From contig JAFYLQ010000018.1 of assembly GCA_017550105.1 (NCBI GenBank), positions 1-64,000 on the forward strand: 64,000 nucleotides of DNA, read 5' to 3'. The position numbers and the translations under genes were made by a program. The notes below the pieces were generated by a model. The model had not been told where the DNA came from and did no database searches. It saw only the letters and a list, made by a program, of their open reading frames with translations. This document shows, one piece after another, positions 44,293 to 52,388 of this stretch (within the stretch, counting starts at the first letter, position 1; each line of letters begins with the position of its first letter). This DNA comes from Clostridia bacterium (lineage in GTDB: Bacteria > Bacillota > Clostridia > Oscillospirales > Acutalibacteraceae).

Positions 44293-45321
44293 TTACCATT
44301 GGAAATCGTCGTATGTTACCGTAACCTTTGTAGTATATCTGAGACCTGTAAGCTCCGCAGAAAGTATTGAGCTTACGCCGAAGCTTGACTGAGCAAGATA
44401 CAAATCGGTTTCATAAGTAGTTGTATATGAAACCACGTTACCTGCCGTGTCAAAAACAAGGGTAAGAACCGCATTTTTAACGGTTTTTGTTTTAGCGTCC
44501 TCGGCAGTGTTGCTGTCAAACACGTTGGCAAGAACGTTATCTGCCTTTTCGTTAATAAGGTCTGTGTTGAACACCTTTGCATAAGCGGTCTGACTAAGGT
44601 TATCAAACTCGCCGTCGGGAAGCGCAACCTTTATTGTATAATAGCCCTCTGCATCACTTGTAACCTCAATACCGCACACGTCATCTGCAGTAAGGTGTGA
44701 AACGTAATTTTCACTTTCAACGGACATAGCGTTATATGAGTTATCACCCTTAACAATAATCTGTGCTTCATCGGGCTCGGACTCGGAAACAATCATATCC
44801 TTTATCATCTGTGCAACGCTTTCAGCGGAGTTGCCGAAGCTGATGCCCTCAAGACTTACGTCCTTTATTGTAAAGTTGCTGATATCCGATGCCTCGCTAC
44901 GGGTAAAGCCGGGAAAATCCGTTTTAACTCTGTTAAGACAGGCATTGAAAACTGCAATGGCTACCTCGGGAGATTCAATTATAATACCCTCATCAGTACC
45001 CTTAAAGCCATAGAAGGCACCCGTGGGCTGTAATGATACAAGGCCCGAAACACCCCTGAGCACCTGACGGGCATCAAAAAGGGTAATGTAGCCGTCATTA
45101 TTTACGTCGGCACGTTCAAAAGCATCTGCATCTGTGATTTCTTTAAGTCCTGCCGCTGCCATAAGCACGGCTCTGGCGTCAACGGTGTCAATAACGCCGT
45201 TGTCATCAACGTCACCATAGGTAATGGTTGTGTCAACCATGGCCGAAGCAGACATTGATGCGGACATCAACGTGAAAAGCATTACCGTAACGGTAATAAT
45301 GGAGATAATTTTATTCTTCAT
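44293..45321 (-). CDS. Secreted protein with N-terminal dockerin
   Basis: 342 residues. Signal peptide about 1-28. A type I dockerin follows immediately (about 36-100) with two calcium loops: DVDDNGVIDTVDARAVL and DVNNDGYITLFDARQVL. The remaining ~240 residues are an unrecognised beta-rich domain with a tandem look (GEFDNLSQTAYAKVFN, LRYTTKVTVTYDDF). Dockerins are more often C-terminal. Its start overlaps the HAD gene by 11 nt. It would attach to a cohesin not found here. Confidence 0.82.
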   Translation of the reverse strand: MKNKIISIITVTVMLFTLMSASMSASAMVDTTITYGDVDDNGVIDTVDARAVLMAAAGLKEITDADAFERADVNNDGYITLFDARQVLRGVSGLVSLQPTGAFYGFKGTDEGIIIESPEVAIAVFNACLNRVKTDFPGFTRSEASDISNFTIKDVSLEGISFGNSAESVAQMIKDMIVSESEPDEAQIIVKGDNSYNAMSVESENYVSHLTADDVCGIEVTSDAEGYYTIKVALPDGEFDNLSQTAYAKVFNTDLINEKADNVLANVFDSNTAEDAKTKTVKNAVLTLVFDTAGNVVSYTTTYETDLYLAQSSFGVSSILSAELTGLRYTTKVTVTYDDFQW

Positions 45322-46120
45322 AATTGCCTCCCTTTATAGCGTCATAAATATCCTTTACGGAATCAAGTATATAATCGGGCTTAACGTCTGATTTTTTGTA
45401 ATCCTCCATAGTGGTTTCACCTGAAAGCACAAGGATTGAGGTAACACCCGCATTTATACCCGTTTTAACGTCAGTGTAAATTCTGTCACCAACCATTGCA
45501 ATGTTCTCGTAGGGCACACCCTGAACCTTTGCAATAATATCAATCATCGTTCTGTCGGGCTTACCTAAAAAGCGGGGTCTTCTTTTAACCGCCTGCTCAA
45601 ACATATCTGCAAAGCTACCGCAGTCGGGAAGATATCTGCCACCTTCAATGGGGCAAACCATATCGATATTGGTTGCATAGTAGTCGGCTCCGCCGTCAAG
45701 TAAATCGCAGACTGTACGGATTTTTTTGTAATCAAGCTCCGTATCATAGCCGAGAAGCACGGTGTCCGCGTCCTCACCCGTTTCACTCATATCCACGTCG
45801 TAATTTTTAAGCTCGTTTTTCAAGGACCTTGTACCGCAAACGAAAACCTTACTGCCCTTTTTGTTTTCCTCAAGGAACATTCCTGCCGCCATACCCGAGG
45901 TAAAAACGTTTTCGCTTTCACAGGGGAAGCCGAGTGAACGCATTTTTTCAACGTAATCACTTGCACTTTTTGAGGAGTTGTTGGTAAGGAATATGTAATT
46001 TTTGCCCTGCTCCTTTAAGGCTTCAAGGAATTCCTTTGCACCATCAATGGGGTCGTAGCCCAGATTTACAGTTCCGTCCATATCAAGTAAAAACAATGTT
46101 ATATCTTTTAAATCTGCCAT
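45311..46120 (-). CDS. HAD-IIA family sugar phosphatase (NagD/AraL-like)
   Basis: 269 residues, normal. Catalytic LLDMDGTVNLGYDPIDGA (Asp 12, Asp 14), FLTNNSSKSASDYVEKM near 43, RFLGKPDRTMIDII near 200 and AMVGDRIYTDVKTGINAG near 218. These cytoplasmic enzymes hydrolyse sugar or glycerol phosphates. Next to glpK, a glycerol-phosphate substrate is possible but unproven. Confidence 0.92.
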   Translation of the reverse strand: MADLKDITLFLLDMDGTVNLGYDPIDGAKEFLEALKEQGKNYIFLTNNSSKSASDYVEKMRSLGFPCESENVFTSGMAAGMFLEENKKGSKVFVCGTRSLKNELKNYDVDMSETGEDADTVLLGYDTELDYKKIRTVCDLLDGGADYYATNIDMVCPIEGGRYLPDCGSFADMFEQAVKRRPRFLGKPDRTMIDIIAKVQGVPYENIAMVGDRIYTDVKTGINAGVTSILVLSGETTMEDYKKSDVKPDYILDSVKDIYDAIKGGNYEE

Positions 46121-46124
46121 AATT

Positions 46125-47561
46125 TTACCTTCCGTAAAGTCTGTTTAATTCTTTGTATTTTAACGTGTCAATTCCGTCAACCTGACCCTTTGTAATTCTG
46201 AAAAGCCAGTTGCCCTCTGCCCTGCCGGGAACGTTAAGGCGGGTATCGTTACCGTAGCCCAACAAATCCTGAATGGGGAAAATCGTAAGCCCCGCATTGC
46301 TTGCAATAATGGTGCGAATAATTGCATCGCAGCCCTTTTCATTCCATTGGTCGGGGTCGCAAACACAATACTTCATAACGTCACGCTTAACGTCCGTGGG
46401 GGTTTCCCACAAATAGCCCAAAAGGGTGTTGTTATCGTGAGTGCCCGAATAGGCAATTGAATTATTTATGTAATTATGGGGCTTATGGGGTGTCTCGCCA
46501 CCGAGGAAGCCGAATTGGAACACCCTCATACCGGGGAAGCCGCTTTCCTCCACAAGCTCAATAACCTCTTTGGTTATGTCGCCCAAATCCTCGGCAATAA
46601 TAAGCTTATCGCCCGACACCTTTTTCAGGGCATTTATGAGCTTCATTCCGGGACCCTTGACCCATTTGCCCTCTCTTGCGGTTTTGGCATCGCCCTTTAC
46701 CGCCCAGAAGCTTTCGAAGGCTCTGAAATGGTCAATACGAACACCATCAAACAAATTAAGTGCAAAGGACATTCTATCCTGCCACCATTTGTAGCCGTCC
46801 TTTTCCATTTCATCCCATTTATAGAGGGGATTACCCCAAAGCTGACCGTCCTCGGCAAAGTAATCGGGTGGAACACCCGCCACGTCCGTAAGACGATTAT
46901 TGTCATCCATCATAAAAAGGTGCTTGTTAAAATACACGTCCGATGAGTCAAAGGAAACGTAAATGGGAATATCCCCGATAATTTTAACGCCTCTGTCGTT
47001 AGCGTATTTTTTAACCTCTGCCCATTGGGTAAAAAACTCGTACTGAATAAAACGCCAACCAAATTCAACCTTTTCTGAAATATCGGTTGTCGTCCATTCA
47101 GTCCACTCCTTGTCACCGTTTGCGGCTTTAAGTGCCATAAAACGGCAGAAGTCCTTAAGGTATGTGTTTTGTTCTATGAACTCATTTATTTTTGCTTTAA
47201 GTTCTTCATCCACTCTTGAGGAAGCCGTTATAAGAAGATTAACCCTTTGCTTACTTAATCTGTCAAACTCGCAGGAATAGGGAGTATTCTGTCGTGCATC
47301 ATTTAACTCCTCAGCGGTAATAAGACCATCCTCAAAAAGACCCTTTAAATCAACAAAATAGGGATTGCCCCCAAAGGTTGAGTAGGATTTATATGGTGAA
47401 TTGCACTCGTCCACAAGACCGAAGGGTAACACCTGCCAATAGGAAAAGCCCGCGGATTTCAAAAAATCCACAAACTCCCTTGCACCGCTCCCGAATGAGC
47501 CACAGGAATACTCGCCCCAAAGGGAGGACACGTGCATTAAAACACCACTTTTACGTTCCAT
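46125..47561 (-). CDS. malQ: 4-alpha-glucanotransferase, GH77
   Basis: Amylomaltase, which transfers alpha-1,4-glucan segments between maltodextrins. 478 residues from ATG 47561 (GAGAGGTG upstream). Catalytic Asp in VRIDHFRAFESFWAV near 285, Glu in IIAEDLGDITKEV near 332, and Asp in YSGTHDNNTLLGY near 385. Also PSPYKSYSTF-like NSPYKSYSTFGGNPYF. First gene of the malQ-HAD-dockerin-glpK-rmuC operon. Confidence 0.96.
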   Translation of the reverse strand: MERKSGVLMHVSSLWGEYSCGSFGSGAREFVDFLKSAGFSYWQVLPFGLVDECNSPYKSYSTFGGNPYFVDLKGLFEDGLITAEELNDARQNTPYSCEFDRLSKQRVNLLITASSRVDEELKAKINEFIEQNTYLKDFCRFMALKAANGDKEWTEWTTTDISEKVEFGWRFIQYEFFTQWAEVKKYANDRGVKIIGDIPIYVSFDSSDVYFNKHLFMMDDNNRLTDVAGVPPDYFAEDGQLWGNPLYKWDEMEKDGYKWWQDRMSFALNLFDGVRIDHFRAFESFWAVKGDAKTAREGKWVKGPGMKLINALKKVSGDKLIIAEDLGDITKEVIELVEESGFPGMRVFQFGFLGGETPHKPHNYINNSIAYSGTHDNNTLLGYLWETPTDVKRDVMKYCVCDPDQWNEKGCDAIIRTIIASNAGLTIFPIQDLLGYGNDTRLNVPGRAEGNWLFRITKGQVDGIDTLKYKELNRLYGR

Positions 47562-47597
47562 CAGGTTACACCTCTCGAAGATACTTATACATATTAT

Positions 47598-47627
47598 AGT
47601 ATAGCACAAAGCCCAAGTTTTTGTAAA
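47598..47627 (-). promoter_or_regulatory. malQ promoter
   Basis: Minus strand TTTACA (47622-47627), 18-nt spacer, TATACT (47598-47603), with a second TATAAT-like block directly downstream. Confidence 0.55.
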
Positions 47628-47685
47628 TAGACAAAGAGCCGAAACACTTGTAACTTTTATGTAAATTTAATACAAAAAGAGGGTA

Positions 47686-47724
47686 TAAAAAAGGATTGAA
47701 AAGCCTAAGCTTCTCAATCCTTTT
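47686..47724 (-). terminator. Terminator of the radical SAM gene
   Basis: 11-bp stem AAAAGGATTGA / TCAATCCTTTT (47689-47699, 47714-47724) with further inner pairing; minus-strand T-run follows. Confidence 0.85.
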
Positions 47725-49135
47725 AGTTCTTGTTTTCTTTTCTTCCCTCGGGAGTATCACGATAATACTGAGTGTGTGTTACGGGGTGAGGGTTATTATC
47801 CCAGATATCCTTTGCCACGGGAGCCCACGCCTTACTGAAATCTTCACACTTGGCACAAAGCTCGTCCACAGTTTCCTTTGAAATAAAGTCCGTGCTTTTT
47901 GCACCTGTTTCCTTAACCATTTTTCTTAAAATGTCGGGATTTTCAAGCATTGGACAGGGCATAAGATGGTTATCGTTAAAGGGCTGACCCTTTCTGTAAG
48001 CCATAAACAGGGGGTTGTTAAGAGCCTCAAAAAGCGTGTGGGTTCTGATATTGGAGTCAGAATAATGCACAAAAACACAGGGCTCAATATCACCGTTTGA
48101 GTTAATGTGGAAATAGTTTCTGCCACCTGCAATGCAACCGCCAACGTATTCACCGTCATCCTGAAAATCCATTACAAAAAGAGGCTTACCCGTTTTAGCG
48201 TTACGTACCTTTTTCATCCAGAAGTACATATACTTACGCTGAGAGGGTGTGGGAATAAGCGACTTATCCGCATCCTTACCCACGGGCATATAGTTAAAAT
48301 AGAAAGCGTATTTTACACCCATATCAACCATTTTGTCCAAAAACTCGTCGGACGTAACCTGATTGATGTTTTTAGATGTGTAGCAAACAGAAATACCAAA
48401 AAGCAATTTTTCGGCTTTAAGGAGCTTCATTGCATCAATAGTCGTCCGGTATGCGCCGTCACCACGACGGAAATCATTGCTCGCTTCGTCACCCTCAATG
48501 GATAATGCGAGGGTAATGTTACCGCATTTTTTTATATCGTCACAAAGCTTTTTATCAACGAGGGTTGCATTGGTGTAAATAAGGAAGGTGCACTCGGGAT
48601 TTTCGGAGGCAAGGGTAATAATATCCGCCTTACGAATAAGGGGTTCGCCACCTGTGAGCATATAAAAATGAGTGCCCAAATCACGACCCTGAGAAACGAT
48701 GCTACGCATTTCATCAAGGGATAACTGCATACTGTGACCGTATTCTGCCGCCCAACAGCCCTTGCACTTAAGGTTGCAGGCACTTGTGGGGTCAAAAAGT
48801 ATCGTAAAGGGAATATTGCAATTGTATTTGTCACGGTTGGCACGGACTGTTTTTGTGCCGTAATAGCCCGCGTGAACACCCATTGAAAGAAGGAAGGATT
48901 TTACTAAATCACGGTCAACGTCTGCAAGAATATTTTTGAACATCTGCATATAGACGTTGTCCTTATCTGAAACCGCTTCTTTCATTTTGACAAAGTTCTT
49001 CTGAGGGAAAAACTTAAAGGTCTTACCCGCAATATTAAGAAGCTTCAAAAGATTTTTTTCGGGTGCCTTGTCAATATACCTGAGTATACGGCTAAGGGCT
49101 TTATCAGCCGCAAAGTGCACCAAAGCGTGTTCCAT
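47723..49135 (-). CDS. Radical SAM protein with SPASM-like C-terminus
   Basis: 470 residues. Radical SAM motif DPTSACNLKCKGCWAAEYG near residue 115 (CxxxCxxC), FYMLTGGEPLI near 155, and a C-terminal cysteine-rich part (VGGCIAGGRNYFHINSNGD, IEPCVFVHYSD, LMPCPMLENP, DELCAKCEDF) that likely binds auxiliary clusters as in SPASM/twitch proteins. An N-terminal ~100-residue helical extension is unusual. No peptide substrate or partner is adjacent, so the reaction is unknown. Promoter not assigned. Confidence 0.85.
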   Translation of the reverse strand: MEHALVHFAADKALSRILRYIDKAPEKNLLKLLNIAGKTFKFFPQKNFVKMKEAVSDKDNVYMQMFKNILADVDRDLVKSFLLSMGVHAGYYGTKTVRANRDKYNCNIPFTILFDPTSACNLKCKGCWAAEYGHSMQLSLDEMRSIVSQGRDLGTHFYMLTGGEPLIRKADIITLASENPECTFLIYTNATLVDKKLCDDIKKCGNITLALSIEGDEASNDFRRGDGAYRTTIDAMKLLKAEKLLFGISVCYTSKNINQVTSDEFLDKMVDMGVKYAFYFNYMPVGKDADKSLIPTPSQRKYMYFWMKKVRNAKTGKPLFVMDFQDDGEYVGGCIAGGRNYFHINSNGDIEPCVFVHYSDSNIRTHTLFEALNNPLFMAYRKGQPFNDNHLMPCPMLENPDILRKMVKETGAKSTDFISKETVDELCAKCEDFSKAWAPVAKDIWDNNPHPVTHTQYYRDTPEGRKENKN

Positions 49136-49259
49136 TGCATATCCTCCTTTCCGAGTTTACATACCATAATATAATATCACATAAAATTTTTTTTGTAAAT
49201 ATTATGCGAAAGGCTTTTCTTATAAATTATGGATATTTTTTTATAATTTATTCATTGAG

Positions 49260-49288
49260 TTGACACCCGTGCTATTTAGACTTATAAT
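49260..49288 (+). promoter_or_regulatory. Promoter of the MFS-DUF4091 operon
   Basis: TTGACA (49260-49265), 17-nt spacer, TATAAT (49283-49288): consensus match, 30 nt before the ATG. Confidence 0.85.
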
Positions 49289-49318
49289 TGGTATATATTT
49301 TATTTAAGGAGTGCTTTT

Positions 49319-50722
49319 ATGAAAAAGACAAAGGCTCTTGCAGAGGGCAAGCTTTCAGGTCGCACGTGGTTCAATCTCTGCCTGTTCGGTTTAATCGGTC
49401 AGGTTGCGTGGAACCTTGAAAATATGTATTTCAATACATTTATGTACGAAACCGTTTATGAAAAGGGTGAAGTAATAAGTGCTACTCTCCCCTATATGTC
49501 CGCAATTAAATGGATGGTTGGCTTAAGTGCCGTTACCGCTGTTGTAACCACATTTATTATGGGTAACCTTTCGGATAAAATGAACAAGCGAAAGGTGTTT
49601 ATTTCTGCAGGCTATCTCTTATGGGGTGTTGTTACAATTGCATTCGGCTTTATTACCAAGGAAAATATCGGTAATCTTTTCAACATTACCGATGCCGCAA
49701 AAATTGTTTTTGTAACCTCAGTTTCCATAATTATTATGGACTGTATAATGACCCTTATCGGTTCAACAAGTAACGACTCGGCATTCAACGCCTGGGTTAC
49801 TGACGTTACCACCACAAAAAACCGTGCAACTGCCGAAAGTGTACTTGCTATACTTCCCATTGTTGCTATGCTCGTTGTTATGATTTCCGCAGGTATGATA
49901 ACCTCATTCGGCGGTGGTGACCTTGCAAAGGGCTACACAATTTACTTTATCGCTTTAGGTGCTTGTGTTTGTCTTTGCGGTGTTATCGGTCTTATCTCAC
50001 TTAAGGATTCAAAGGACGGCACAAGAAAGGCTAATGCAAACTACTGGAAAGACCTTTTCTATGGCTTCCGTCCCTCAGTTGTTAAAGAAAACTACAAGCT
50101 TTATATTGCTTTGGCTGCAGTTTGTATTTACTCCGTTGCAGTTCAGATTTTCTTCCCCTATCTTCTTATTTACCTTGACCACGCCTTCGGCATTCAGGTT
50201 ACTGACCTTCTCGGAATGTTAACAGGTCCCGTTATTGCCGTTGCAGTTATAGTTGTTATTGCTGCAGTTACAGGTATTATCGGCTTTGGTAAAATCACCG
50301 ATAAATTGGGCAAAAAGAATTCAATCATCATCGCCAACGCTCTTTTCGTAATCGGTCTTATTGCAGTTGGCTTCACACACGACAAAAAATATTTGCTTCT
50401 CGGCGCTCTTCCCTTGCTTGTTGGCTATGGTCTTATGGGTATTCTTCTTAACTCAACCGTACGTGACTATACTCCCGAGGACAAAACAGGTCTTTTCCAG
50501 GGAATCAGAATGATATTCTTCGTTCTTGTCCCCATGCTTGTAGGTCCCGCTATCGGTGACGGAGTTTGTAAGTTTGTTTCAGGCGCAACCTTCGTTGAAA
50601 ACGGTATCGAAAAGTACGAGCCCTGTGCCGAAATGTTCCTTGCCGCAGGTATTGTTGCACTTCTTTCATTCATCCCCATTCTTGTTCTCAGAAAAAAGGG
50701 TATCGACAAAAAAGAGGATTAA
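49319..50722 (+). CDS. MFS sugar transporter (GPH-like cation symporter)
   Basis: 467 residues, about twelve membrane helices. FNLCLFGLIGQVAWNLENMYFN at the N-terminus, the loop FIMGNLSDKMNKRKVFI between helices 2 and 3, and FGKITDKLGKKNS between helices 8 and 9 fit the GPH / MFS_2 group that imports glycosides. RGA-type MFS motif is modified. It precedes a DUF4091 enzyme by 3 nt, so it probably imports that enzyme's substrate or product. GGAG before the ATG. Confidence 0.85.
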   Translation: MKKTKALAEGKLSGRTWFNLCLFGLIGQVAWNLENMYFNTFMYETVYEKGEVISATLPYMSAIKWMVGLSAVTAVVTTFIMGNLSDKMNKRKVFISAGYLLWGVVTIAFGFITKENIGNLFNITDAAKIVFVTSVSIIIMDCIMTLIGSTSNDSAFNAWVTDVTTTKNRATAESVLAILPIVAMLVVMISAGMITSFGGGDLAKGYTIYFIALGACVCLCGVIGLISLKDSKDGTRKANANYWKDLFYGFRPSVVKENYKLYIALAAVCIYSVAVQIFFPYLLIYLDHAFGIQVTDLLGMLTGPVIAVAVIVVIAAVTGIIGFGKITDKLGKKNSIIIANALFVIGLIAVGFTHDKKYLLLGALPLLVGYGLMGILLNSTVRDYTPEDKTGLFQGIRMIFFVLVPMLVGPAIGDGVCKFVSGATFVENGIEKYEPCAEMFLAAGIVALLSFIPILVLRKKGIDKKED

Positions 50723-50725
50723 TCT

Positions 50726-52345
50726 ATGAAAACTGTTTTACTTTCTTCTCTTTGCAAGGTCTTCAAAAGTGAAGAGCCTAATGCAACCGAGTTTACGTCC
50801 TTTTCATCATTAAAAAATGAGAATTTCTCGTTTCAGGTGGCGTACCTTCCCGAAACAAAGGAAGAGACTCACCCCGAAATAAAAATAAATTCCGACCTTG
50901 CAGATGATATTACCGTGTATTTTGTTCGTAATATCTCTGCAGGAAAGAACACCAGAAAGGACTTTGACTCATTCCACTATAGCGAAAAAATCAAGGAATT
51001 CCCCGATTTATTACAGCCCATTGATGAAAAGTTTAGGCTCAAAAAAGACAATTGGTACTCATTCTGGATTGAATACAAGCCCACAAGGGACGTTACAGGT
51101 GAGCACAAAATAGAGGTTCAGATTACTGCAGACGGTGAAACACAAACCAAGGTCTTCACCCTCAATATTCTTAACCATCGTCTTCCCAAGCAGGAGCTTT
51201 TGTTCACAAACTGGTTCCACAACGACTGTATCTGCACCTATTATAACGTCGACATATTCTCTGATGAATATTGGACAATCGTTGAAAGATACATTAAAAA
51301 TGCCGCCGAGCGTGGCATAAATATGCTTCTTACACCTGTTTTCACCCCTCCCCTTGATACTGCGGTAGGCGGCGAAAGACCCACGGTGCAATTGGTTGAC
51401 GTTACTAAGAACAACGGTGTTTATAGCTTTGATTTTACAAACTTCAGAAGATACGTAAATATTTGTCTTCGTAACGGCATTGAGGCTTTTGAAATATCCC
51501 ATTTCTTTACACAATGGGGTGCAAAGCACGCTCCCAAAATCGTTGCAACCGTTGACGGCAAGGAAAAGAAAATCTTTGGTTGGAAAACCAATTCAACAGG
51601 TAAGGAATACAAAGAATTCTTAACCGCTTTCTCCGTAGCCTTCAAAAAAGAGGTTGAAGAAACAGGCATAAAGGACCGTTGTTGGTTGCACGTTTCTGAC
51701 GAACCAAGCGGGGACCAAATCAGAAAATACAAGGCAGCCGCAAAAATTCTCAGAGAGCTTTTCGAAGACTTCAATATGCTTGATGCCCTTTCGGATATCC
51801 GCTATTACAGAAACGGACTTATCAAAACCCCCGTTTGCGGTGAGGGTGAAGCGGATATTTTCAGAGCCGAGGTAAAGGATTTCTGGACATATTACTGTTG
51901 CACTCAGGTTAATGACAACCTTCCAAACAGGATGTTTGCTCAGCCCTCTGTCAGAAACCGTGTTTTGGGTGTGCTCCTTTATAAATACGATGCCAAGGGC
52001 TTCTTACAATGGGGTCACAATTTCTGGTATTCTCAGTATTCAAAGCATCCCATTGACCCCTTCAAGGTAACGGATGCAGGCGGTAACTTCCCCGCAGGTG
52101 ACTCATTTGTAGTATATCCCGGCAAAGGCGGTAAGCCCCTTAACTCCTTAAGGCACATAGTATTTGCAGATGCATTCCAGGATTTAAGAGCTCTCAGACT
52201 TCTTGAAAGCCTTACCTCGAGAGAATATGTTTTAAAATTAATTGAAAAGGATTTGGACATCCCCCTCACCTTTAAAACCTATCCCCACGAACAAAGCTGG
52301 CTTCTTAATTTAAGAAAAACAATTAACGAAGAAATAGCAAAATAA
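50726..52345 (+). CDS. DUF4091 domain protein, putative glycoside hydrolase
   Basis: 539 residues, no signal peptide, so cytoplasmic. An N-terminal beta-sandwich (~1-150, WYSFWIEYKPTRDVTGEH) precedes a TIM-barrel-like part. The C-terminal DUF4091 block contains GFLQWGHNFWYSQYS near residue 430, DSFVVYPGKGGKPLNSLR and FADAFQDLRALRLLE. The acidic DEP in WLHVSDEPSGDQI near 330 is a candidate catalytic site. Substrate unknown; it likely handles a glycoside brought in by the transporter upstream. Confidence 0.83.
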   Translation: MKTVLLSSLCKVFKSEEPNATEFTSFSSLKNENFSFQVAYLPETKEETHPEIKINSDLADDITVYFVRNISAGKNTRKDFDSFHYSEKIKEFPDLLQPIDEKFRLKKDNWYSFWIEYKPTRDVTGEHKIEVQITADGETQTKVFTLNILNHRLPKQELLFTNWFHNDCICTYYNVDIFSDEYWTIVERYIKNAAERGINMLLTPVFTPPLDTAVGGERPTVQLVDVTKNNGVYSFDFTNFRRYVNICLRNGIEAFEISHFFTQWGAKHAPKIVATVDGKEKKIFGWKTNSTGKEYKEFLTAFSVAFKKEVEETGIKDRCWLHVSDEPSGDQIRKYKAAAKILRELFEDFNMLDALSDIRYYRNGLIKTPVCGEGEADIFRAEVKDFWTYYCCTQVNDNLPNRMFAQPSVRNRVLGVLLYKYDAKGFLQWGHNFWYSQYSKHPIDPFKVTDAGGNFPAGDSFVVYPGKGGKPLNSLRHIVFADAFQDLRALRLLESLTSREYVLKLIEKDLDIPLTFKTYPHEQSWLLNLRKTINEEIAK

Positions 52346-52351
52346 AAAACT

Positions 52352-52388
52352 ACCCGAGATTACTCACAAGGTAATCTCGGGTTTTGGT
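52352..52388. terminator. Bidirectional terminator
   Basis: 12-bp perfect stem ACCCGAGATTAC / GTAATCTCGGGT (52352-52363, 52371-52382), 7-nt loop; T-rich on both strands. Confidence 0.9.
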
